Positions 11,812 through 23,400 of a stretch of 64,000 nt of DNA are shown one piece after another. The notes beneath the pieces are model-generated. The model was not told the DNA's origin. It did no database searches and worked only from the letters and a program-made list of their open reading frames with translations. Origin of the DNA: Sphaerolaimus hirsutus (lineage: Eukaryota; Nematoda; Chromadorea; Monhysterida; Sphaerolaimidae); contig OZ038454.1 in assembly GCA_964036195.1 (NCBI GenBank), positions 8,618,001 through 8,682,000 on the forward strand, given 5' to 3'. The position numbers and the translations under genes are program-made. The first letter of the stretch is position 1. Each line of letters starts with the position of its first letter.

Positions 11812-14433
11812 TCATGGAATAACCTGATCAAACTGAGACATGCATTTGTTTATCATTACCGCACACTGCCTTCTATGTGCATGACACGTCTCACTCTCTA
11901 GGAAACCCTTTTGCCATTTACATGGCACAGTACAGTGGATGCTATTCATTCTTTCTCTTTCAGCGAGATTGTGCATACATCCATACACCACATGATATGT
12001 GTTCAATACAATTTTCACATATTCATTTGAACAATGTGGGCATGTTCTCCGTCCAGACTCCACCCATCTGCGCAGAGCATTATGCCTTGCTGCAAACCAG
12101 GCAAGCTCATTGAAATGTACCCCCTTAATTTCAAGAGTGTCGCATTTCCTGTATCTCCCAACTGATTGCTTGTTCACAGTTTCTGAAGTTTCCCGTCTTC
12201 TACGTCTATATATATATTCTTTAATGTTGTCTACTCTCCATCTTGTCGTATCTATATTTACCCCAATGAGTGTTTTGCATTCTAATACCATTTTTGACAT
12301 AGTATTGTCATGCTTTAATCTAGCACTGTTGTGAAGTGTCCTGTCAATATCATATGTTCTAGATAGCCACCTATCTCTGCGCACAAGCGCCATGTATCTA
12401 TCAGTTGACAGTATTAATTGACGATATTTGTCAGACGGTAATATGCCGTCCAGATCATTGAGTAGCGAGGCATTACTACACGAGCTTGGCAAACCTGCTA
12501 TTCGTTTCATTGTCTGTAGATATATTCTATCCATCTCTAGAAGATGTTTTGTGTTAAGACCTGTTATCTCAACACCATACATACTGCCTGGTTCTACATA
12601 TGATTTCCATGTGATTTTCCCTGTGTATATAGGACTTATTGTTTTGCGTGCGGCACTAATTGCCAGCGAGCTTAACTGTCTCATTTTTGTAACACATCTC
12701 TCTTTGTGCATTTTGAAGGGGTCTGGTCCTGTATTGATCAGTACCCCCAGATATCGTAGTGAAGTTGTTTCATTCAGAACAGCCGTCTTACCGTTCTTTG
12801 GATCACCTACTGGAATGTGCCAGCATTTGGATTTCACACTCTGAATGCCCCATCTCAGGACCTCACTTTTGCTACTGTTTATACTTACACTCCATGTCCA
12901 TGCCCAATCACTAAATATATTTAGAAGTGATTGTAATTCCGAATCTTTACTTGCCATAATTACGATATCATCAGCAAAGAATAGTGCAGGTATTTTTGCT
13001 TGATTCCAACCACACTTTGCACCCATTTTAGTGTCCAGCAGTACTTTTGCTAGGTCATGGAGGTATATGGCATAGAGAGTTGGACTTAAAGCACACCCCT
13101 GTGCCACCCCTATCGGGTATTGAAGTTTTTCACTGTGGTAGCCACCATAAGTCATCACTGCCTGTGTCTTTTCGTACACGTTGGATATCGCAGTGATTAG
13201 TTGTGTTGGAACCCCCATATCACGCATCTTTAACCATAACTTATCTCTATCCACACGATCAAAGGCTTTCACAGCATCAAGGAAACAAGTCATGAAAGCA
13301 TTCCCATTGGCTTGGGCATAATTGTAACAAGTCTTTAGGATGTGTACATTATCCAGTGTTCTCCTATGCGGGCGAAACCCCCCTTGCATTTCTGTTAGGG
13401 CATTTGTATCCTCTAGCCAGCGAATCAATCTCTGATTCAACACAGACATATATAACTTCTTAATATTGCATGACAAGCCTAGTGTTCTATAATTCTTTAA
13501 ATCACTCTTACTTCCCTTTTTGTGTAACAGAATCATCTTACAGATTGCTGCATTCTCAGGTATACTATCACCCTTGAGCCAACTGTTAAACACATTTACC
13601 AGTACTTTTTGGTGGTCTTCCTCTAACAATTTTAAGTGCTCGTGAAAGACTCCTGTAGTACCTTCAGATTTATTATTTTTTAGTTTTATAATTGCCTTCT
13701 CAACTTCAATTAATGTTATAGGATTATCTAGTTTTGACAGCTGTTGTCTCGTGCATGCCACTTTACCAACTTTCTTTATATCCTGCAATGAGGCCCCTGG
13801 ATTGGGGGCAATTACTATATCCCAAGCTTTTTTAAGTTCTGTTTTCATACCAGTTTCCGTAACTACATGTTTCCCTTTATCATCTACAATTGTATGAATG
13901 GTGTTGACACCCCCCCCTCTGATTTGATTCACTTTTTTGTATACAGTATTGATATGATAGTTGGCACCTTTTTTTGTGAGTGCAATTATATCTTTTTCCC
14001 TCTTTGTTCTTTCTAATATTTTTTTCATCTTGTCAAGGCTTTTTCTCTCCTCTTTGAGAGACGTTTTGGTTGCAGTAACCTCATCTTCAGACATATCAGT
14101 TTTCAATTTGCGCCGAAGTTTTGATATTTTCCGACACTGTTTAGTGATATTTTTTGGCACAGTTGGTAAAGTGACACACACTATACTCTCATTACCTGCT
14201 TTATTTATCAAATCTACCATACCTTGATATGAATTCACCTCACAACCTTGTATTGTCTTTTGGAAGTGCATCTCTTCTACATTGTTTTTTGGTCTTTTCA
14301 ACTTTTGTTTTGGATTCTGTAATTCCACCGGGTAGTTGAGTTTTAAGATCATCGCGTTGTGATCCGAATTAATGCTGCTTTCCGAGCCACATTCATCTAT
14401 TACACCAGAGAGAACCGAAATATTTCCATCCAC
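11812..14433 (-). CDS. Non-LTR reverse transcriptase (retroelement ORF2)
   Basis: The 873-residue frame begins in the C-terminal end of the EEP endonuclease: SDHN, the last catalytic motif, is within the first 30 residues. RT motifs follow: FLDAVKAFD (Asp 386 and Asp 392), then AQGCALSP, FADD at 486-489 and the NSSKSE block, so the catalytic aspartates are present. A C-terminal zinc-binding motif C-x2-C-x12-H-x4-C starts at residue 798, as in several LINE clades. The first codon is GTG and the frame overlaps ORF1 by 34 nt in a -1 relation, so translation probably depends on frameshifting or the frame has been broken by an indel. Function: target-primed reverse transcription of the element RNA (family knowledge). 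Confidence 0.9.
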   Translation of the reverse strand: MDGNISVLSGVIDECGSESSINSDHNAMILKLNYPVELQNPKQKLKRPKNNVEEMHFQKTIQGCEVNSYQGMVDLINKAGNESIVCVTLPTVPKNITKQCRKISKLRRKLKTDMSEDEVTATKTSLKEERKSLDKMKKILERTKREKDIIALTKKGANYHINTVYKKVNQIRGGGVNTIHTIVDDKGKHVVTETGMKTELKKAWDIVIAPNPGASLQDIKKVGKVACTRQQLSKLDNPITLIEVEKAIIKLKNNKSEGTTGVFHEHLKLLEEDHQKVLVNVFNSWLKGDSIPENAAICKMILLHKKGSKSDLKNYRTLGLSCNIKKLYMSVLNQRLIRWLEDTNALTEMQGGFRPHRRTLDNVHILKTCYNYAQANGNAFMTCFLDAVKAFDRVDRDKLWLKMRDMGVPTQLITAISNVYEKTQAVMTYGGYHSEKLQYPIGVAQGCALSPTLYAIYLHDLAKVLLDTKMGAKCGWNQAKIPALFFADDIVIMASKDSELQSLLNIFSDWAWTWSVSINSSKSEVLRWGIQSVKSKCWHIPVGDPKNGKTAVLNETTSLRYLGVLINTGPDPFKMHKERCVTKMRQLSSLAISAARKTISPIYTGKITWKSYVEPGSMYGVEITGLNTKHLLEMDRIYLQTMKRIAGLPSSCSNASLLNDLDGILPSDKYRQLILSTDRYMALVRRDRWLSRTYDIDRTLHNSARLKHDNTMSKMVLECKTLIGVNIDTTRWRVDNIKEYIYRRRRRETSETVNKQSVGRYRKCDTLEIKGVHFNELAWFAARHNALRRWVESGRRTCPHCSNEYVKIVLNTYHVVYGCMHNLAERERMNSIHCTVPCKWQKGFLESETCHAHRRQCAVMINKCMSQFDQVIP
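14400..14433 (-). other. Overlap / -1 frameshift zone inside the EEP domain
   Basis: ORF1 runs on past its EEP residues (SVIDLA) to a stop at 14,400, while the reading continues in ORF2 (VDGNISVLSG ... SDHN). Moving from ORF1 to ORF2 needs a -1 shift near GGCTTTGTGG. I see no canonical X-XXY-YYZ slippery heptamer. It could be a single-base indel in this copy or a programmed shift. Confidence 0.6.
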
Positions 14434-17400
14434 AAAGCCAAGATGCCATCATTGTGAGCCAAATCTATGACTGAGCGAGCGTTTGCCCGTTCATAAGTCC
14501 AGAGACCATTTAGTTCTCTGTTTATAGGTGCCAACCCCACATTTGCCATAAATTCACGCACTAAAATTCCATTTTTATTAATTGAGAGTGTATTTCCGGG
14601 GCATCCCCACTCATCATCTCCTATGTGACCATTGAAGTCACCAAAAATAATTGTTTCCTCACCATTTTGACGATTTTGCAAAACGATTCTCTCCAAATTA
14701 GCTATTATCTCTGCATTTAGCCTACGTGCAGCACTGGAATTGAGCACCTTATTATTATTTTCCAGGTATACAATGATTAAATTCACATTTTTTTCCTTTT
14801 TTCCATTTTTGGCATTTTTTTCCAATATAGGGTGCTCCCTAATTTTTATGTTTAGTACATTGTCTTCAATGGTGTCAGCAGTTTTGTTCACTGAGTATTT
14901 TATACCTTTACGCACGTATATCGACAGACCACCTGTTTCTTTACCTTTTTTGAACGAATGTGTTGATGCATAGCCACCAATATTTATCACCTCGGAGGCA
15001 TTTCTGTACTGTGTTTCAGTAAAACACAGAATATCACTACCAGTTTTTAGGATTGTACCAAGCAATGCTGTGGTCTGGCTTCTCAAACAGCGCGCATTTT
15101 GGTATAAAATACTCAATGAAAGTAACATGGTACTTGTCTGTTCTGCTATCAATGTGAGATTTGCTGCTTCTACTGGATTCACGAGACATAGAAAAGTATA
15201 TAAAACCAGCCAGAATCTGATGTTTATTGAGCTACGTGTACTGCGAATCATTTCCACCCTGTGGTAATCTAATCGATCAGTATACTTTAGATCCCCATTT
15301 AGAAAGCGTAAAAAGCGCAAAAAGCATAGAAATGCAAAAAATATCACGTTTAGCAACCACGGTATTGGGCCAAAACATGAAGCATTACTATCGACAAAGA
15401 GCCTTAGAGCACACGTAGAAAAGTGATATAAATTCCGAAAAATAAACCCATCACACAAATATTTGAAAAATTTCCCATAAATTTGCGAAAAAGTAGCATT
15501 TAAAAGATTCATGTATGATGTATATGCCGTATACATCTGGTACGCAGTGGGCAGCATGACGTGTAATAGTAAAGTGAAAAGTGTAAGTAATAACAAAACT
15601 TCAATGTGAGCGGAAATGTGACATTTCGTATATAAATGGAATTTTTGAATATCATAGGCTGCATCTTTAGATAGAAGGGTATATTTTGATTGCGTCCTTT
15701 TTTCAACAATGGTTCCCTTTGAAATTGGTTCATGTTCTGTGTCCATATGAGAAATTTTTTGGAGATTTTCGTTGTGGCAGTCTATGATATTCTTTTGAAT
15801 TGAACGATTTTGCAATTTATCAACTTCCTCGCCCTGTCTGCTCCCACTTCTCTTGACATTTTCAAACGGTTTCAGCGCGCTCACTCCGTGTCTGCATGAA
15901 ATTTCGATAAAATTAGATTGGCACTGTTCCAAGTGGGGAATAATCTCCATACAATGATCGCAGAAACACGATGTTATGTTCTTTTTAGTTGCATCTACAT
16001 ATTTTTCTTGAGTGACATCATAAGTTCCAAGCTCGAAAAAGCATTTGTGTAGGTGTAAAAAGTCGACTGTATACACAGAGAAGACATCTAACCTGGGTTT
16101 ATAGTCTGCATGAAGGATGTAATGAAGCGTTGATTCACCGGGGGTGCACGTTTCCGCTCGCGCTGGCGCTTTCTTGTCGCCGCTGCCTAGAAATACATTC
16201 TTGTTTGAGGTACATACTTCAAGCAATATCAACGAATTTAGAACCCACATATTTCTCAGTATCTGCAGGGCCAAATGTGCCACAATTTTATGCCCTGATT
16301 TCACTGTATGTAGGCCATCACGAGCTATTAAATGAACCATGGCCTGGGCGGGCGAGCGCACGCCCAATTCGTGAAACTTTTCAAGACAGAAATTCATTAG
16401 TGGCAATACCATCACAAGTTTTGTTCGCGCCCGTAGAAATTCTCTCAGCGCATTTTCCAAGTCCAAGTAAAAGTAGAAAATTTCACAGGCCAATTGATCG
16501 CACCAAACTGATGAGTTATAGTCTGGTAGGGTCGGTCCAATTAGGCTCAACAAAATACGCCCATGGGGTTGCAGTTTCAGATTTCCCGTAGACAAAATAG
16601 TGTTGAACAAGTCCGACACAGGTCTCAAGAAGTTTTCTCTCACACTTGTCCCTTCTCTTTTTACCGCTAAACAATGTTCTAGATCAGTGCTGTCTAGAAC
16701 ACCGCGTATGAGAACCAAATCATACGCATTTGGATTTTCAAAGTTTTTCAAAATGGTTCCCATACATGGCAGACGTTGCCCCGAGAACACAGTGCCGGTT
16801 GCATCAATTTTCAATTTCAGATTTTGCGCCTGTGCCTGAGTTGACAATTCTGGCACCAGTCCAACGCTCGTACTGTCTCCCACTACCATTACAGTGTAGA
16901 AATAGTCGGTTACCTTAATAGGTTCAAGTGGACATAACTTTGCTGTATCGGGAATGCATGGGATATATCTAGCATAGGATAGCAAAAAATGCGTTTTTAT
17001 GCAATTTTGACACATTTTTTGATTTTCATCATTCCAATAGATACTTCTGGATTTATGCAAGTCTATGGGTGGGGGTCTTTGAGGGAAAGTGTGATAAAAG
17101 ATAGATATAACATTTTTTGATAGTCGTGATTCGGATCTATGATCGACGTGTGTCTTGAACATATTCACCGGTCCCGAAAGAACAGGCATATCAAGCACTT
17201 CCGGGTACATTTCACGCCCATCACTTGGTCGGTATCCCGTCATGGCACCAAAATTCGGACATATTTTTAGTTTTCTAACTATCGACACAGGCGCAAGTAG
17301 TGAATTGTTAAAACACGGATCCCGCATTAATCTCTGCTCTGGCACTTTGTTGTGTTCCAGAAGTTTGCGAAAAAACTTTGTAATCTTTTGTTGGTTTTTT

Positions 17401-20400
17401 GGCTTCAAATCGCCAAAATTCACAAAACAGGTTGGTCCCACAATAGTGCCATCTCGTCGTAATCCGCGGTATTCACTGAGAAGCTCACGCACCTGTGTAT
17501 GTGATGGGTTTGTGTTTTGCGGCTCCGAATTTTCGACTGCAAAAACGCCATGTTCGGCACTTGCCTGTGGTGGTGCTGCAGTCGACCCCCCCACAGGTTG
17601 AATTGGCGCCTCAGGCGAATCTGCATGTAAGTGTATTGATTGAGAGCAATAATCTTTTGGTGAAGTATCATTATTTGCTGACAAGTTCGATTTTTTCGAT
17701 TTTTGTCCGTGAGCACACGTTTTTTGTGAACTAAACAGACAGACCCCCCTTATGTATTTATAGCACATTTTTGCTTTATCGTATATACTTGATATCCACT
17801 TGCTACCCATCAAAACCACATAATATCCGAAAAACATGTGAATCTTATCAAATTTACCAAAATTTGGATCATCCTCTTCAAAAATTGACGCCTCATCGAG
17901 GACTTCACCATCTTCACCGTCTTCACCAGCGGCACGAAGCGCGGGGGTAACCATGTTATCCTCATATTCATTCTCCGACCCCTCTTCATCGAGTAGAAAC
18001 GGTTCCAGTTGCTGGGCAGCACCAGCTCCGACCTCGCCAGCGGCGTCCGCCACCGGTTCAGCGCCCGCGACAGCAACACGCCCAACGTTCGGTGGCTGTT
18101 GGTTGCTCCGTTCAATCACCCCTAGTAGATGCGCCACGCGAGCATTCAGCTCGTCCACTTGCGAGGTAACTGCGATAGATGAAAATGTTATGTTTGCGTG
18201 TTTGTGGATATTTGGGTTTTTCTTGACATGAGAATTTACCGATATATTTCTTATATTTACCGATAAAATGATACGGAAATCTGTCAATAACTTTTTCATA
18301 CATTTATGTATCCATACACATGATAATTTCAAGCTGTCAACAAATTTCAACCCCGAAAAGTGCATACCACTAGACGATGACGATTGCGCCTGTTGCACCT
18401 GATCCGCATTTTGTGCACTTGTAGCCGGCGGTACCAACACAACAGCGCTTGCGCCGGCGACTGTGAGAGAGGCAGACAGTTGTAATGATGTTTTTGACAG
18501 AAGATTTACACATTTTGTCCAACCCAAATATGGAAATGGTGTGAGTTTAAATGCGATTGAAAATTTCAATATTTTCGACACGTTCGATATTTTCGATATT
18601 AGTTTTTTCGATATTTTTGACCGTTGCATTGTGGGATTTCTTACGGTCCTAATTAACAAACCATTTGAAGAAATAATCGGAGCATTCGTTTGGGGCACTC
18701 CAGCAAAGTCAGTGTCCCCACCCCCAAGCTCAATAGCTGGTTCTTTAGTTTCCACTCTCGCTTTATGGAAAGCACTGACGGGGGTTGCTGATACGCTACC
18801 CCTTCCACGGAAAAATCCACCATTGAACGAAGACCCTCTCGCCGGGGCCCGCCCTCTAAATGCGTCATTTTGTGGGAAAAAGTTCATGGGCGGGGCATTT
18901 GATAGGGCGGCACCCCGCCCTCCTCTGGAACCCCCGCGATTCGTAAAATTGCCCTGATTTGCACCCGTATTCCCGCGTCCGCGTCGGGTCTTAAAGGGAC
19001 AACATAAATGTGGTATAGACAAAGGCAATGAGTATTTGTTATAAGGCAAGCCACACACAGCTAGGTGCAATGTTATTTCCACATAAATGCGCAAGCAAAA
19101 ACAGCACACACACAAACTCACCAAAAACTCAAAATGAGCCCAAATTAGCAAAATACATAGTGTAGGGCATAAATTATGCATAGGAACGCCATTTGCTATT
19201 GTAAATTTCTTTATAGATAAATTTTTCAATTTCTCACAATTTGCGTAGTACTCAACAATATATTTTAGTGTATTTCCGAATCTTTGATGGTCATACAATA
19301 GCAGTATTTGTGTACGCACAACGATACCATGTTTGCCAACATAAATACTGCTCTTGTCATGAACCATTTTTCCATGATTTGTGCAAGTAGACGGTAAATG
19401 GCTCATGCTATCGATAACGATCCCACAACCCCCCGATGTTAGGAGAGGTATACCAACAAATAATTCATCAGTTAGTGAAATATGAGATTTTGGGGAAAAG
19501 TTACTATGGGTATTGTTTTTTTCACAGTGTATATTCGAAATACGTTCACACATGAGTAATTTGAGTATAAATTTATCGCTTTTTTTAGGAAAATCTAGTA
19601 AATTTGAATAGTTTGCAAAGGTCCTTAGCATTGTATTATACTTCATAAACTTCAAAAACAGCCCTAAGTCAATTGTGGTGACATTTCGCAGGTAACCCCC
19701 AGTAATTAAAGGGTGACTCACCTTATTTGGGTCACGCAACATATTAAAAACCGCTCTCATACTATTTGTTGGATCTTTAATCTTCCAGTGACCTTTTTTC
19801 TCATATTCTTCAAAAATTCCATATTCCGGGGCTGTCACCCATTTACCGCTAGCATCGCGCATGCGGTATGCATAATCTTGGGTTATGCACGCCCTTGTTT
19901 CCATCAGAATTTCTCCCCACAGGTTCATAAATGGTCGTTGAAAACAGGGCCCCACCATTGTGCTCAAAGCGATCTGAGTAGTGTTAAGTACTTTAGAAAT
20001 TGCTAATGATGCCAATTTCACACAGTATTGTAGGTTATTTTTCAAAAACGACAGTGCTCTCTCAAAAACACCCGGAAGACACACGCAAATCGACAAGTGA
20101 CAGGCTAATAATAATAATGATATGTGTCGACCGAAGCAAGCATATAGTCGACTCACCTCTGTTGACAATTTGTCATTTCCACACAGGAGTGCGCCCCGAA
20201 AACCGCTATTTGGAAAGCTGCCAGTGCACCGTATGAACCGCGGATTATCGCGAACTTCATTGCCAACTTTTTCTTTGCCAGTTTGCCACAACAGTTGCCT
20301 GTGTGGAATGGTTGTGTCAGATGTAGGTATATCGATACAATATGATACGTTGTCATACCGGGTAAAATTGTCAAAACTGTTTGAAGTTGATACTGACACA

Positions 20401-23400
20401 CAATTTTGCAGACTAGCAGTAAACGAGTCTGAGGCTATTGTTGCGAAACATTTTGATACGTATGGTTCAAATAGTGTACTAGAGTTCTTCAGAGTTGTGT
20501 ATACAGGTAAACTGTATCTGTCGTTGGTAAGACAACTGTAAAATTTGGAGAAAATTGCATCCATGAAATAACAATTATAACCACACCTGAACTGTGGGTT
20601 GTTCAACACAGCGTTTTTCATAATCGTTTTCACCGTTTTGTAGGCAACTGTTGATTTGGCTTCTTCGATGCTACTGTACAGCTGCTCATATGGACCGGAC
20701 CCTGGGTTGAACCATTTGGGGCCCATTTCGGAATTACCCTGAGCTAGCTGAGCTTGCCAAATCGCGCTCCAAGCGGCGTTCATGCGCAGTACAAAGTCAT
20801 TGTACTTTCTATCGAAATTGATGCCGTTGTGCTTGACAAAGTATGCGCAGCAGGCGAACACAGAGTTTTCAAATTCAATCCCGCCTACGGCCTTTGCTTC
20901 AGCCTGTAGGGCATAATAAGATTGATTTAGATTGTATACTGTAGATGTATCTATTCTGTTTTGAGAAAATCTTAAATTTGAAACTGAGACTTTATGTCGC
21001 TGTATATCGACCCCTTTGAACTTTACGAGGCAAAATATAAGTCCACCCAAAAAGTTTGAACTCTGTCTTAGTAAATTGATTAAACAAACCATCATCATTG
21101 CGAGCGCAATGCACGGAAACTTCTTTCCTTCGTGTATGACCGTCAGGGGAAACATAAAACCCAAAATATCCAGTGGGTCTGTTAGTGTCACCAATAAGTC
21201 ATGTTCGGCCACACGACCCCTAAACTCTTTTGGCACCGCGCCAAGCTTCGGGCGCACAGTCTGAAAAATATAGGATTCTTGAATATTAATAAGTATGTAA
21301 GCACATTCTATTTTATCTACACAGTTCATTTTATAACACCCCATACGCCCATTTAAGTCACCCATTTGTTTGATATTGAAAATCGTTTTGTCAATACAAG
21401 ATACACAAGGCCAATGAAAATGATAAGAAGGACAAAATCGCTCCAATACCTGTGCCAGAGCATTTTGCTGCGGCGGATCGCATTGCGGGGTCGGGGTAGC
21501 TTCGACGGGGTGCATAGTCACGCCAGACGTTTTAGCACGTTTGGAAATTTGGCCCGTTGCCAGAGTCTGTGTCGGAGATTTGCGCTTGGTACGTGTTTGG
21601 GCGGCGGCGCTGGCATAGCTCGTCGCTCGCTGCTCCAACGCCAGCACTTTATCTTTCAATTCGGTGATATTTGCCAATAATTCGTCTCTTTTGGTCGTGC
21701 ACTGTGTGACAACGGACGGTTGGGTATAAGTTGAGTGTATCATATTTTGCAAGCAAAAAAGCATGGCACCTTTATCCATATTTGCACATAGCATTTTTTT
21801 AAGATTCTTTGTGAATTCTAGTAGACCCCTTTCACCATCCATGAATCTAATACAGTTTTGGATATCTATAGAATTGTATATCTCCCCACAGACGCCAATG
21901 CTAATTTTGAAATACCAGTACAGTACAGTAAAGACAACCATATATATAATGGGGTCCGTATCCAAATATAGAAAGAAGGATGATGGAAAAATGAAAAATG
22001 TGTAATTTGACATCATACCTACCGTGGCCGCATTATCTTCCATCTTATCATCGATTTTTATAGTGTCATCTATCAACATGGTAATGTCACCTTCGATTGT
22101 TGCCAGCCGGACATAGATCCCGTCGCAATCTTCTTTGAGTCCTGTAGCCAGATCGGCCACAAGCAACTCAAACTGCAGGTTGAATTTGAATTTTTGATTG
22201 TATCTCACAGTACACCATACAACACGTCCGTTTGTTGTATCAGCTCGCTTAGCTCGCTTCGGAAAATCATTCCTAATTTTTAGCAACCAAGAATCGTACA
22301 TTTTTACTAAATTGATCGATTTGAATGAAGAGTATACACATATCGACTGCGAATCGATCCCAGAAAAACCACATAATAAGCAAAAAATACCATCGTACAT
22401 TTCCACTAAATTGATCGGTTTGAGAGAGGAGTATACACACATCGATTGCGGATTCAGCCCAAAAAAACCACATAATAAGCCAAAAATACCACTCACCCTC
22501 TCGGCAAATTTGGACAATAGACTCATTTCCGCACATGCATAATGTAGAAGATGGCCCATCAACATTGTGGCTCTAGTGGCATTCTGGTTTGGGTCCAACG
22601 TTTTTGTGCATTTGTGAATTTCGCTCATTACCACGTCAGGCTGGAACGGTGCCCCGCCGATAGTATATTGTCGCCTCAACTCTGCCGCATAACTGCTCCA
22701 ATTGAAGAAAAAGTTTTTTTGCGGTGCTTTCGGATCTGCAAAGCAAAGATTTTGTGATATGCAATTGCTTGTATTTTTTGCAGCCAACTGCCGTATACTT
22801 TTTAGATTCCAGCTATGTGAGCTCACAGGGATACTAATACCGGTCTGACCAGTACTAACATTCAGTATATTAGTTAGCGTACCGAAAAAACTAACAGCCC
22901 AATGATTGCAAGCCAATTTTACAATATAAAGAGAAAACTCACTCATATGAACGTGCATGTCATTCATAGACAGTACTCTATTATTCAATGCCTCAAGTTG
23001 AGATTTTAAGCACATGCCGCCCAGACGCTTATTGGATTGCTCTAGGGCCGCCAAGCGTCGTTTTTGAGCTAGGGAGCTAGACTCAGCACCTGTGTGTGCG
23101 AAATTGAGATTGGATATGATGAACAGTAAGGTTTTATCGAAGAGTATTTGATTTGCATATCTGAAAAAACTCCAACTCGGCCCATTTATAACCCAGGAAA
23201 TGCTAACAAATAAATTGTTGCGTATTAGTATTTTGATTAATTTACGTTGGCATATCATTTTTTGTTCACATTTTTGAGACATATAGCTTCGTACTAGGGT
23301 GAGGATATTTAGAGATGTCAGTTCGAATAAATTCTCTACACTTACAGAGGCTATTAAACCAAGAAAACATACACCGAACTGCGTACCTGCCAATTCCGGT

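Noticed and set aside
16130-18957. Plus-strand open frames of 148-164 codons across the retroelement
   Set aside because: They are antisense to SGNH-region and RGG-region exons and carry no recognisable domain.
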